Origin: Lacunisphaera limnophila
GTDB lineage: Bacteria; Verrucomicrobiota; Verrucomicrobiia; Opitutales; Opitutaceae
Assembly: GCF_001746835.1 (NCBI RefSeq)
Contig: NZ_CP016094.1
Coordinates: forward strand, 124,001-188,000
Direction of reading: 5' to 3'
Length of the DNA stretch: 64,000 bases
Position numbers and translations under genes: made by a program. The notes under the pieces were generated by a model. It was given only the letters and a program-made list of their open reading frames with translations, searched no databases and was not told where the DNA came from. This document shows, piece after piece, positions 41,845 through 51,208 of the stretch (within the stretch, counting starts at the first letter, position 1; each line of letters begins with the position of its first letter).

Positions 41845-43590
41845 TCAGGTGGTGGCGGACCGCTGCATGGCGAGGATCAGCTGACGCTTGTAGGGCCGCA
41901 CATGCCGGATCTTCACCAGCGCAACGCACACGATGCCGAAGAGGTTGGACGAGTAGGCGGCGAGCAGGTTGGCGTCGATCAGGCCGAGCACCTGGAGCAC
42001 CAGCGCCGTGGCTGTGCCGGCGATGCCGATGTAGAGGCCGCCGTCGAACAGGTTCTCCTCATTATCCATCAGCTTGAGCTTGGTGGCGGGTTCCACGTCC
42101 TGCCGCGCCACTTCGGCGATCTTCAGGAGACAGATGACATACATGCCGACCTGGATGGCGGCAAACAGGGTGATGGAGAGGATGGTGGAGAGGTCCATGG
42201 TGGTGGCGGGGGTTGAAGGATCGGGAGTGGGCGCCGCGGTGGCGCCGATGACGGGGATGCTGAGCCTGAGGCTGTAGTCGGAAAGGGGCGCGGCCTTCAG
42301 CAGGAAGGGCTCGGAAAAAACGAAGAAGAGGAAGGTCAGGATGGCCGCGATGAGCCCGCTGCCCATGCGCGGAAAGCCGGCGCGCAACAGCTGCTCCACC
42401 GGGCGGAACAGCCGCAGGTCCACCGCCCGCAGCAGCAGGAACACGCCGCCGAGAAACGCCGCGTATTTCGCCAGCAGCGCCAGCTCCGGGTGCCGCAGCG
42501 CGAACCCGGCGCCCCACTCGAACTCGGGCCCCGCCCCGGCCGTGACCGGCGCCTGGCGCGTCACGAGCTGTTTCACCGCCCCCTCGCCGTGCGTCAGCGC
42601 CAGCCGCAGGTGCTCCGCCCCGGGTTGGCCGAAAGCGATGAGGTATGCCGCCACCCCGTCCGCCGACCGGGTCAGCAAGGCCGCCGTGTAGATCACCGGC
42701 AGGTGCTCGGGCGCCAGGCGGGCGAGGTGCGCGAACTGCCCGACGGTCGCGAGGCTGCCGGTGGTGCGTAGCAATTCGGACAACTGCACCCAATTGAGCC
42801 GTTTGCCCAGCGTCAGGACATCAAGGTAGAAATCTTCCAGCTCGCCCAAGTTGCCGCTGGCCACCGCCGCCTCGGCCTGTGCCCGCACCTCGCGTTGCAA
42901 GCCCGCCGCGAGGTGCTCGGTCTGCCAGAGGTACGCGGTCAGCAGAATCACCGCATCCAGCGGCTGGCCGCCCGGCCGGCCGGCCGGCACAAAACGCTGG
43001 GTCGTGGTCAGGGCCGCCGTCCGCAGCAGGGTCTGCACGCCGGGCAGTCGGGAAACCGACAGGTAACGGCGCAGGTTGTCGCGCGCCTGCTGCGTCACCA
43101 TGAAATTCAGCACGGGCTGCGAACGACCGTCACCGCTCGGCCGGGCCGCCAGCAGCGGCTCCAGAGCGACATCCCAGCCGCCCCACGGCATCAGGTCGGC
43201 ATGCAGCGCGGCATAGGCCTCGAACGCCGTGCCCAGCTCGGGGGCAGCGGGATCCGCCACCTGGCGCGCCGCCTCAAGCACGAGTGCGGCCGGGCCGGGC
43301 TTGTCGCGCTGCAACAGGTCGCGCCCAAATCCCGCCACCGGGGTCGTGCCCCGGCCGGCCTCGCGCAAAAGTGCCGGATTCAGCGACTTGACGTTCACCG
43401 GCAGCAGCCAGGCCACCAGCAACAAACCCACCCCCAGACCCAGCCAGACCAGCCAAAGCGCGGACCGCGGGCGGAGGCGGAAGCGGGCGGGGACATGGAA
43501 TGGTTCATAACGTTTTGGCCGGGCAGCGGAAACAAATTTATTTGCCGCCCACCGGGCGGTCTTGCACCTTGCGAGACTAACCTGACCCAT
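41845..43590 (-). CDS. Large membrane protein of unknown function, partner of coiled-coil protein
   Basis: A 581-residue protein with a helix at about 45-63, a long extracytoplasmic helical region (about 70-380) and three to four C-terminal helices (KYAAFLGGVFLLLRAVDLRL; then near FSEPFLLKAAPLSD; IQVGMYVICLLKIAEV; IGIAGTATALVLQVLGLIDA). The only in-frame start that keeps the first helix is the ATG at 43590, which shares a CATG with the start codon of def on the other strand. With such starts, each gene's promoter would lie inside the other. A start inside the helix or a non-standard codon remains possible. It is followed by the coiled-coil gene and the pair probably forms a complex. Confidence 0.78.
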   Translation of the reverse strand: MGQVSLARCKTARWAANKFVSAARPKRYEPFHVPARFRLRPRSALWLVWLGLGVGLLLVAWLLPVNVKSLNPALLREAGRGTTPVAGFGRDLLQRDKPGPAALVLEAARQVADPAAPELGTAFEAYAALHADLMPWGGWDVALEPLLAARPSGDGRSQPVLNFMVTQQARDNLRRYLSVSRLPGVQTLLRTAALTTTQRFVPAGRPGGQPLDAVILLTAYLWQTEHLAAGLQREVRAQAEAAVASGNLGELEDFYLDVLTLGKRLNWVQLSELLRTTGSLATVGQFAHLARLAPEHLPVIYTAALLTRSADGVAAYLIAFGQPGAEHLRLALTHGEGAVKQLVTRQAPVTAGAGPEFEWGAGFALRHPELALLAKYAAFLGGVFLLLRAVDLRLFRPVEQLLRAGFPRMGSGLIAAILTFLFFVFSEPFLLKAAPLSDYSLRLSIPVIGATAAPTPDPSTPATTMDLSTILSITLFAAIQVGMYVICLLKIAEVARQDVEPATKLKLMDNEENLFDGGLYIGIAGTATALVLQVLGLIDANLLAAYSSNLFGIVCVALVKIRHVRPYKRQLILAMQRSATT

Positions 43591-44155
43591 GGTTCTCCCG
43601 ATTGTTCACTTCAACAGCCCCGTCCTGCGCAAAAAAGGTGCGCCGGTGACGGCCTTTGATGCCGCCCTGGCCCGCCTGGCCGGCGACATGATCGATACCA
43701 TGCACGAGGCCCAGGGCATCGGCCTGGCCGCCCAACAGATCGGCCATCCCCTCCAGCTCTGCGTGCTGGACCTGCGGGAAACCGAGGCGGACTTCACCTG
43801 GGAATACGACGGCGCCCGCCCGCCCCTCGAGCTCTTCATGCCCCTCGTGGTGGTCAACCCCGATGTGAAGATAGTGCCGGAACCAACCACCTCCTATGAG
43901 GAAGGCTGCCTGTCCTTTCCCGAGATCCGGGGCGACGTGGTCCGCCCCGACGAGATCACGGTGAAATTCCAGGACCTGGCCGGGGTGCCCCACACCCTGC
44001 GTTGCAACGGCCTGCTCGCCCGCTGCGTGCTCCACGAACACGATCATCTCCAAGGCATCCTCTTCATCGATCGCATGGCCAAGGACGTCCTCACCGTGAT
44101 CGACCCCGAGCTCAAGGCCCTCAAGAAACTGACCCGCGAGGCGGCCAAGAAGTGA
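43589..44155 (+). CDS. def: Peptide deformylase
   Basis: Removes the formyl group from the initiator methionine of new proteins. The 188-residue protein has the three metal-site motifs of the family: GIGLAAQQIG, EEGCLSFPEI (Cys ligand) and the zinc/iron motif HEHDHLQG. It starts MVLPIVHFNSPVLRKKGAPV, the usual deformylase start. The ATG at 43589 overlaps the start codon of the divergent membrane protein gene. No fmt gene follows, which is the usual partner in many bacteria. Confidence 0.97.
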   Translation: MVLPIVHFNSPVLRKKGAPVTAFDAALARLAGDMIDTMHEAQGIGLAAQQIGHPLQLCVLDLRETEADFTWEYDGARPPLELFMPLVVVNPDVKIVPEPTTSYEEGCLSFPEIRGDVVRPDEITVKFQDLAGVPHTLRCNGLLARCVLHEHDHLQGILFIDRMAKDVLTVIDPELKALKKLTREAAKK

Positions 44156-44257
44156 TGAAGTGAAAGGGAACGTGAAGGTGGCCCCCTACCCGCCCTCACC
44201 TTCGCCGACTTCCTCCCCTCCCCCTCCCTTTCACGCTCCACCCTCACTCTTTCTACC

Positions 44258-44812
44258 ATGCCTTCCCCGTCCATCGCGACCCGCACGGGCGACGCCGGCA
44301 CCACCAGCCTGCTCTACGGGCAGCGCGTGCCGAAGGACCACCCGCAAGTCGAGGCGGTAGGCACGCTGGATGAGTTCAATGTCGCCCTCGGCGTCGCCAA
44401 GTCCGCGCGCCCGCCCGGCTGCGCCGCCCCGGAGCTGGAGCGCATCCAGCACAACCTCATCGCCCTGATGGGCGAGGTGGCCTGCGCCGAGGAGGATGCC
44501 GCGCGCCACGCCGCCTCGGGCTTCGCCCGCCTCACCGAGGCCGATCTGGCCCGGCTGGACACGGCCGTCACGGCGCTGGAAGCCCGCGGCCTGCGCTTCG
44601 ACGGCTGGGCCACCCCCGGGACCACCCCGTATGCCGCCGCGCTGGAAGTCGCCCGGACCACCGCCCGCCGCGCCGAGCGCCGCCTCGTCACCCTGGCCAC
44701 TCACGGCCGGAATCTGCGCCCGCTCCTGCTCCAGTTTGTCAACCGGGCCTCCGATCTGCTCTGGCTCATGGCCCGCGAGGCCGAGAACGCCTGCGAACAG
44801 AATGACAAATAA
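44258..44812 (+). CDS. Corrinoid adenosyltransferase, PduO type
   Basis: Transfers the 5'-deoxyadenosyl group of ATP to cob(I)alamin, making coenzyme B12. The 184-residue protein has the PduO-type signatures: TRTGDAGTTSLLYGQRVPKD for ATP binding, VEAVGTLDEFNVALG, RTTARRAERRLV and FVNRASDLLWLMARE. It lies about 100 bp downstream of def and 50 bp upstream of a DUF6580-like membrane protein gene. Together with the riboswitch-controlled receptor and metH it shows that the organism uses corrinoids. No B12 synthesis genes are in the window. Confidence 0.95.
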   Translation: MPSPSIATRTGDAGTTSLLYGQRVPKDHPQVEAVGTLDEFNVALGVAKSARPPGCAAPELERIQHNLIALMGEVACAEEDAARHAASGFARLTEADLARLDTAVTALEARGLRFDGWATPGTTPYAAALEVARTTARRAERRLVTLATHGRNLRPLLLQFVNRASDLLWLMAREAENACEQNDK

Positions 44813-44864
44813 TGCCCGATTTTTCGTTTTGTCCCCCGCCCGCTTAGCCGGCTAGATCCCCGCT

Positions 44865-45488
44865 GTGCGCAACGCCGCCCTCATCCTCATCATCCTCGCC
44901 CTCGGCTATCGGCTTCTGCCGACCCTGGACATGGCTTGGGCCAACTTCCCGCCCCTGATGGCGCTCGCCTTCTGCGGCTCGGTCTATTTCCGCAACCGCT
45001 GGATGTGGCTCATCCCCTTCGCCGGCCTCTGCCTCACCGACCTGTACATCAACTGGTTTTACGCCCGCGAATACGGCTACCACTGGGAACTCAGCGGCTT
45101 CATTGCCCGCGCCGCCAGCTTCGGGCTCGCCCTGGGCCTCGGCACCTGGGTGTCGCGCCGCAAGTCCTGGCTCTGGCTGCTCAACGGCTCGCTCATCGGC
45201 GCCCTGGTTTTCTATTTCATCACCAACACGCAATCCTGGTTCTCCGATCCGTTCTACGCGAAGTCCCTCGCCGGCTGGTGGCAGGCCATGACCATCGGCC
45301 ACCCCGAGTATCCGCCCACGATCTTCTTCTTCCGCAACACCCTCTTCGGCGACCTCATGTTCACTGGCATCTTCGCCGGCGTCATGGAGTGGCTGGCCAA
45401 GCGCGCCGAGGAACCGAGCCTCCTCGACCACGAGACCGAGGAGGCCGAGGACGAGGAAAAACCCGCGGAGGTCGAGGTGAAGGATTAA
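44865..45488 (+). CDS. DUF6580-like integral membrane protein
   Basis: A 207-residue protein with about five or six helices: ALILIILALGYRLLPTLD, FPPLMALAFCGSVYF, WMWLIPFAGLCLTDLYINW, SGFIARAASFGLALGLGTWV, LWLLNGSLIGALVFYFITNT and FRNTLFGDLMFTGIFAGVM, with an acidic tail (ETEEAEDEEKPAEVEV). The pattern N-F-P-P-x-x-A and N-T-L-F-G-D suits the DUF6580 family, which resembles the substrate-binding S subunits of ECF vitamin transporters. Its position next to a cobalamin adenosyltransferase gene makes a cobalt or corrinoid link possible; this is inference. The start is GTG at 44865. Confidence 0.8.
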   Translation: MRNAALILIILALGYRLLPTLDMAWANFPPLMALAFCGSVYFRNRWMWLIPFAGLCLTDLYINWFYAREYGYHWELSGFIARAASFGLALGLGTWVSRRKSWLWLLNGSLIGALVFYFITNTQSWFSDPFYAKSLAGWWQAMTIGHPEYPPTIFFFRNTLFGDLMFTGIFAGVMEWLAKRAEEPSLLDHETEEAEDEEKPAEVEVKD

Positions 45489-45694
45489 GGGTGGCACCCC
45501 AACCCATAGGGCTCCCAATTCTCACGCCGGCCACCGATCGCACCCGTGATCTCGTGGTTGGATTCTAACCTTACCCCATCGCCCCCCTGACATTCGTCTA
45601 GCGCTTCGGCCAGGAAAGGAGTTAACTTCACCCATTCCCCTGGTCAGTGCGATCCCGGTCACCCGCTTCGTCATCCCCCCAACGTTCATCCTCC

Positions 45695-47113
45695 ATGTAT
45701 CACCCCGCCCCCCAGAACCGCCGCGATTTCATTAAATTCTCCGCCCTGGCTGCCGCCCTCCTCGGCTTTGCCGGCTGCACGACCCTCCAGCGCAATCCGC
45801 GCAAACCCCGGCCGATCGCCGCGGGCGCCAAGATCCGCCTCGCCCAGATCGGCTGCGGCGGCAAGGGCTACAGCGATATCATGGCCCATGAGGACGAGGA
45901 AGTGGTCGCCCTTTGTGATATCGATTGGGTCGGTACGCCCAACCCCTGGGACACGAAGCCCGGCGAGGAACCCCTCTCGAACGTCAAGAAGCTCATCGCC
46001 CGGTTTCCCAACGCGAAACGCTACACGGATTACCGCAAGATGTTGCTCGAGATGGATGATCAGATCGACGCCGTCTGCGTCTCCACGCCGGACCACATGC
46101 ACTTCCTGCCGGCCTACATGGCGATCCTGATGGGCAAACACGTTTACGTGCAGAAGCCGCTCACCCAAACCGTGGGCGAGGCGCGGGAATTGCTCCGGAT
46201 CGCCCGCCTCACCGGCGTTTGCACCCAGATGGGCAACCAGGGCCACGCCGGCGAAGGCATTCGCCTCGTCAAGGAGTGGCACGACGCCGGCGTGATTGGC
46301 GACGTCCGCGAAGTCAACGTGTGGACCAATCGTCCGGTCTGGCCGCAGGGCATGCCCGCCTGGCCAAAGGCTGAGCCGGTGCCCGCCGGGCTTGATTGGG
46401 ACTCCTTCCTCGGCCGCGCGCCGGACCGGCCCTTCAGCAGCGAGATTCACCCGTTCAAATGGCGCGGTTATGTCGACTACGGTTGCGGCGCCTTGGGCGA
46501 CATGGCCTGCCACTTGATGGACGCCGCGTATTGGGGCTTGGATCTGGGCGCGCCGACCTCCGTCGAACTCAAAAAGATCGTCGGGGCGAGCCCGGTCGCC
46601 TTCCCCACGTCCGCCATCGTCGAGTATCAGTTCCCCGCTCGGGGCGGCAAACCGCCGGTTAAACTCACCTGGTATGAAGGCGGCTTGAAGCCGGAGAAAC
46701 CGGCCCAGCTCGAGGCCAATCGCGAACTCGCGCAGGGCGGCCAGCTCATCGTCGGCAGCAAGGCGACCGTCTATGACGGCAACGACTACTGCAACAGCCC
46801 GCGCATCATCCCCGCGGAGCTCCATCGCACGATGGCGCCGAACTTCCCGCCGAAAACCATTCCCCGCGTCCCGCAGGGCAACCCGCACAAGGAGTGGACC
46901 GCCGCCATCCGCGCCGGCCAGCCCCAGGCGGCCGGTTCCAATTTCGAGTATTCCGTGCCGTTCACCGAAACGGTCTGCCTGGGTTCGCTGGCGATCCTCG
47001 TCGGCAAAAAATTCACCTGGGACGCGACCGCGATGAAGACCAGCCTGCCCGAAGCGGACCAGTTGCTCTATCCCACCTACCGCCCCGGCTGGAAGCCGGC
47101 GGAACTCGCCTAA
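45695..47113 (+). CDS. Tat-exported Gfo/Idh/MocA family oxidoreductase, possible lipoprotein
   Basis: A 472-residue protein with a twin-arginine signal (NRRDFIKFSALAAALLGFAG) followed directly by C-T-T, which may be a lipobox. The NAD(P)-binding Rossmann domain starts KIRLAQIGCGGKGYSDI, with ALCDIDWVG at strand two and CVSTPDHMHFLPAYMAI, VYVQKPLTQTVGEAREL further on. The C-terminal domain contains FKWRGYVDYGCGALGDMACH and LMDAAYWGLDL, typical of the bacterial exported subfamily. Members oxidise or reduce sugars; the cofactor is bound before Tat export. The ATG at 45695 gives the signal peptide; the upstream in-frame start adds 16 residues without sense. Confidence 0.92.
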   Translation: MYHPAPQNRRDFIKFSALAAALLGFAGCTTLQRNPRKPRPIAAGAKIRLAQIGCGGKGYSDIMAHEDEEVVALCDIDWVGTPNPWDTKPGEEPLSNVKKLIARFPNAKRYTDYRKMLLEMDDQIDAVCVSTPDHMHFLPAYMAILMGKHVYVQKPLTQTVGEARELLRIARLTGVCTQMGNQGHAGEGIRLVKEWHDAGVIGDVREVNVWTNRPVWPQGMPAWPKAEPVPAGLDWDSFLGRAPDRPFSSEIHPFKWRGYVDYGCGALGDMACHLMDAAYWGLDLGAPTSVELKKIVGASPVAFPTSAIVEYQFPARGGKPPVKLTWYEGGLKPEKPAQLEANRELAQGGQLIVGSKATVYDGNDYCNSPRIIPAELHRTMAPNFPPKTIPRVPQGNPHKEWTAAIRAGQPQAAGSNFEYSVPFTETVCLGSLAILVGKKFTWDATAMKTSLPEADQLLYPTYRPGWKPAELA

Positions 47114-47384
47114 GCGGATTGCCCGAAATCGTTTCGTCCACCTGCGCCGCGCAACGGATCCGCGCGAGGCGCAGGACCGCGGAGCGAACGCTCCCTCCCC
47201 GTGCGATCGCGGCTCCGGCCGGGAGCGCCACGGATGACCGCGCCGCACCCTGGTCACGCCGAGGGTGTACCCCGCGCGACAATGCGACTAAATCTTCTCG
47301 TCGCCCCGCTTGCTATCGCCCTCCGGACCGTCAAGCGTTCAACCCGTTCCGGGCCAGCCTCTACCCCGCCCCGGCCCTCTCCCT

Positions 47385-48698
47385 ATGTCTACCCCGACCC
47401 CGGCCAACCCGGCTCTCCTCACCCGCCGCACCGCCCTCAAACACGGCCTCGCCGGCATCCTCGCCACCGGCTTCGCGCCGCTCCTCCTGCCATCCCGCCT
47501 CTTCGGCGCCTCGGCCCCGAGCAACCGGATCAATGTCGGCATCGTCGGCAACGGCCTGATCGCCACCAGCCACGTCGGCGCCCTCCTCGGCCGCGATGAC
47601 TGCCAGATCACCGCCCTCTGCGACGTCTGGCGCACCAAGGCCGAGAAGATGCAAAAACGCATCCAGCAGGGCTACGCCGAGAACGCCGGCACCGCCGGGT
47701 TCAAGGGCGTCGACCTGCACGCCACCCACGAGGAACTCGTCGCCCGGCCCGACCTCGATGTCGTCTTCGTCACCACCCCCGACCACTGGCACGCCGCCGT
47801 CTCCATCGCCGCCATGCAGGCCGGCAAGGACGTCTATTGCGAGAAGCCCATGACGCTCACCGTCCGCGAGGGCCGCACCATGGTCAACATCGCCCGCCGC
47901 ACCGGCCGCGTGCTCCAGACCGGCACGCAGCAGCGCTCCGAATCCGCCTTCCGCCGCGCCGCCACCATCGTCCGCAACGGCTGGATCGGCGACATCACCC
48001 TCATCCGCACCCGCCTCGGCAACTTCCCCGCCGCCACCGAACTCGCCGAGGAACCCATCCCGGCGGACTTCAACTACGACCGCTGGCTCGGGCCCACCCC
48101 GTGGCGCCCCTACAACGCCCAGCGCGTCCTCGGCAACTACGGCGGCGGCTGGCGCGTGTTTCTCGAGTACGGCTCCCGCAAGAACGGCGACTGGGGCGCC
48201 CATCACTTCGACATCATCCAGTGGGCGCTCGGCATGGACGCGTCCGGCCCCGTCGAGTTCATCCCCGCCGGCTTCGAGGGCTCGCCCTACCAGACGCACC
48301 GCTACGCCAACGGCGTCACCGTGCAGCGCGTCGATGGCAACCAGCCCGCCATGATCGAGTTCATCGGCACCAAGGGCACCGTCGGCGTGGGCCGCGACGA
48401 CTACCTCGTCTGCAACCCCATCGCTCTCGCCACCCGCCCCGTGCGCGCCGACGAGGCCCACCTCTACGAGAGCAACGACCACCACACCGACTTCTTCAAC
48501 TGCGTGCGGACGCGCCAGCGCCCGATCGCCGACGTCGAGATCGGCCACCGCTCCGCCACCGTCGGCCACCTCTGCGGCATCGCCCGCCAGCTCCGCCGGC
48601 CGTTGCGCTGGGACCCCGCCACGGAGGAGATCATCGGCGATCCCCTTGCCTCGCGTCTCCTCGACCGCCCTCGCCGCGCCCCGTACTCCCTCCTTTGA
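47385..48698 (+). CDS. Tat-exported Gfo/Idh/MocA family oxidoreductase
   Basis: A 437-residue protein with a twin-arginine-like signal (LLTRRTALKHGLAGILATGF) and a Rossmann domain (RINVGIVGNGLIATSHVGAL, ALCDVWRTKAEKMQ, VVFVTTPDHWHAAVSIAAMQ, VYCEKPMTLTVREGRTM). The C-terminal domain holds NGDWGAHHFDIIQWALGMD. It is a different subfamily from the neighbour at 45695-47113. The ATG at 47385 is chosen since it leads into the signal; the 271-bp gap before it contains only GC-rich palindromic sequence. The following lipoprotein gene begins 13 bases after its stop codon, so both are probably cotranscribed. Confidence 0.92.
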   Translation: MSTPTPANPALLTRRTALKHGLAGILATGFAPLLLPSRLFGASAPSNRINVGIVGNGLIATSHVGALLGRDDCQITALCDVWRTKAEKMQKRIQQGYAENAGTAGFKGVDLHATHEELVARPDLDVVFVTTPDHWHAAVSIAAMQAGKDVYCEKPMTLTVREGRTMVNIARRTGRVLQTGTQQRSESAFRRAATIVRNGWIGDITLIRTRLGNFPAATELAEEPIPADFNYDRWLGPTPWRPYNAQRVLGNYGGGWRVFLEYGSRKNGDWGAHHFDIIQWALGMDASGPVEFIPAGFEGSPYQTHRYANGVTVQRVDGNQPAMIEFIGTKGTVGVGRDDYLVCNPIALATRPVRADEAHLYESNDHHTDFFNCVRTRQRPIADVEIGHRSATVGHLCGIARQLRRPLRWDPATEEIIGDPLASRLLDRPRRAPYSLL

Positions 48699-48711
48699 TC
48701 CGCGCCCTCCC

Positions 48712-51056
48712 ATGACGTCCTTCTCCCTCTCCTCCTTCGTTGGGCCCCGCGCGGCGCTCCTCGCCTCCCTCTTGCTGCTGGCCGGCTGCTCCAGCGACAC
48801 CACCACCGGGTCCGCCCCGGCCGTGCCCGTCACCGGCGCGAAAGCCCCGGGGCCTTCGACGACGACGCGCGCCCGCCCACGGCCAACGAGGCGGCCGTGG
48901 CCGCCGCCGGTCGCGACCCCGCCAAACTCGCCGCCCTCGAGCGCAGCCTCACCGCGGTGTTGGTCGACCCGGCTTCGGCCACCGCCGTCGCCCAGGACGC
49001 CGCCCAGCAACTCGGCTATGTGGTTTTGGCCGGGACACCCGAGGCCTCCGCCGCCACGCTCGAGGCCGTCGCCCCGCTCTTCGCCGATGCCAGCCGCTTC
49101 GACTATGCCCGCCTCGTTCTCGACCGCGTGCCGGGCCCGCAGGTGGATGCGCTCTACCTCAAGGCCTTGGCTTCCGCCACCGGCCGCACCCGCCTGGGCC
49201 TGCTCGATGCCATTGGCACGCGCGGCATCACCGACGCCGTGCCGGCCCTCGCCGCCCTGCTCCAGAATGAGGATGCGGCCACGGCCGCCGCCGCCTCGCT
49301 GGCCCTCGCCCGCATCGGCGGGGCCGACGCCCTCGCAGCCCTCGCCCGCCATTCCGGAACCGCGACGCCGGCGTTCCTGAATTCCCGCCTCGTCTCCGCC
49401 GGCCTCGCCGACGCCCCCGTCGCCGCCCGCATCGCCACGGAAATCTACGGCAACACGTCCGCGCCCCTCGCCCAGCGCTCGGCCGCCCTCCGCACCCTGA
49501 TCGCCGCCAACCCGGCCTCGGCCGTGGCCGAGATCCACGCCGCCCTCCTCGGCTCCGAGCCGGCCTTCCATGCCGTCGCCATCCAAGCGGTCGCCACCCT
49601 CCCCACCCCCGGCTCCGCCGCGGCCCTCGCCGACCGGCTCGGCGCCTACACCCCGACCGTCCAGGTCGCCCTGATCGCCGCCCTCGGCCAAAGCGGTGAT
49701 GCCGGCGCGCTGCCGGGCCTGACCACCGCGCTGGCCTCACCGGAACCCGCCGTCCGCCTCGCCGCCCTCGCGGCCCTGGGCCTCCTGCCCGGCAACGTGG
49801 CGGTGGCCCAAAAACTCTCCGACCTGGCCCTCGGCCAAGGGGACGAGGCCAAGGCCGCGTTCGCCAGCCTCACCCGCCTGCATGGTCCGGCCATCGATGA
49901 CTATTTCGCAGCCCGCGCCGCCGACACCGGTTTGTCCGCCGCCGCCCGCGCGGTCGCCATCCAGCAACTCGCCGCCCGCAACCAGACCGAGGCGCTGCCT
50001 TTCCTCTTCAGTCTGCGCGACAGCGGGGAGCCGGCCCTCCGGCTCGAGGTGCTCGACGCCCTGCGCCTCATCGCCCCGCCCGCGGAGCAACCCGCCCTGA
50101 TTGCTTGGGCCCTCGGGGCCCAACCCAAGGCCGAGCAAACCCGCGCCGTCCGCGCGCTCATCACCACCATCCTGCGCGCCGATGACGCCGAGACCCGCGC
50201 CGCCCCCGTCGTCGCCGCCCTCAAGACCGGCGATGCCGCGGCGCGCCTGACCCTGCTCCCCGTGCTCTCGCGCATCGCCGGCCAGACCGCTCTCACCAGC
50301 GCCGGCTCGCTGGCCCTCAGTGAAGACGAGGCCGTGGCCGCCGCCGCGACCGCCGAACTCGCGCGCTGGCCCGACGCCACCGCGCTGCCCGTGCTCGTCT
50401 CCGTCGCGGTCGGCACCACGCAGACTTCCATTCGCAACGCCGCCGCCGCGGGCGCCGCCCGCTTCCTCACCCAGGCCACCGGCCCGGCCCGCGACCGCCG
50501 CTCCACCCAGGCCCGCGCGCTTCTCGAGCTTTCCCTCGAACTGCCGGCCCGGCTCGCCCTGATCCATGTGCTCAGCCTCTGCGCCGACGAGGCCAGCCTC
50601 GCCAGCGCGCGCGGTTTCCTCGCCGATCCCGCCACCGCCGCCGTCGCGCAGGATGCCGTGGACGCGATCGTTTCCACCCTCGCCGGCCCGCCCGTGGTGA
50701 CGTCGTCCGCGACTATGGAAGACCCGGCCGTCATGGCCGATGGCAACGCCACCACGTTCTGGCAGGTGCCGGCCAACGAGGCCGGGACCTGGATCCGCGC
50801 CGACCTGCACAGCGCCCGCCCCGTGCGGAAGATCTTCCTCGACCACCGCGGCCGCGGCTGGGGCTATCCCGGTAAGTTCAACGTGCAGGTCTCCGACAAC
50901 CCCGACCAGCCCGGCGAGCCCGTCTTCTCGACCGAGGGCGAGCGCAGCGAGACCGTGGTCGTGCTGCCCGCCGGCCTCCGCGGCCGTTACGTCTGGCTCC
51001 GCCTCACCGGCGGCCGCGACGCCCCCCTCGCCATCAGCGAGCTCCGGGTGGAGTGA
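48712..51056 (+). pseudogene. HEAT-repeat lipoprotein with C-terminal discoidin-like domain, frameshifted
   Basis: The ATG at 48712 opens a lipoprotein signal peptide (ALLASLLLLAGCSSDTTT), but that frame turns into nonsense after about 48845. The body lies in another frame: AFDDDARPPTANEAAVAAAG from about 48852, then some 580 residues of HEAT-like alpha-helical repeats (VPALAALLQNEDAATAAAAS, then LARIGGADAL) and a C-terminal galactose-binding/discoidin-like domain (VMADGNATTFWQVPANEAG, GRYVWLRLTGGRD). Adding one G to the CCCCGGGG tract at 48845-48852 restores a single frame of about 780 codons. Either a sequencing error or a recent mutation is likely; the rest is intact. It would be an outer-membrane-anchored protein, possibly binding carbohydrate, cotranscribed with the oxidoreductase gene. 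Confidence 0.82.
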
Positions 51057-51086
51057 GGAACCGCTTCCTGGCTAGGAAGGATCGGC

Positions 51087-51198
51087 TGTAGGGCGGGGTC
51101 GCCGACTGCGTCAGCCATTGGCTTGGCGACGGCTGAACCCCGCCTCGAACGCGGCATGCTGATCAGACAAAGGCGGGATTTGGAAATCCCGCCCTACA
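51087..51198. repeat. Paired palindromic repeat (REPIN-like), copy 4
   Basis: Left end TGTAGGGCGGGGTCGCCGA; right end reads AAATCCCGCCCTACA, so the right arm has diverged. The centre contains GTCAGCCATTGGCTTGGCGA, a phrase also found in the degraded copy at 60706-60805 (AGCCATCGCCTTGGCGACGG). Confidence 0.82.
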
Positions 51199-51208
51199 CA
51201 ATAGCGGC

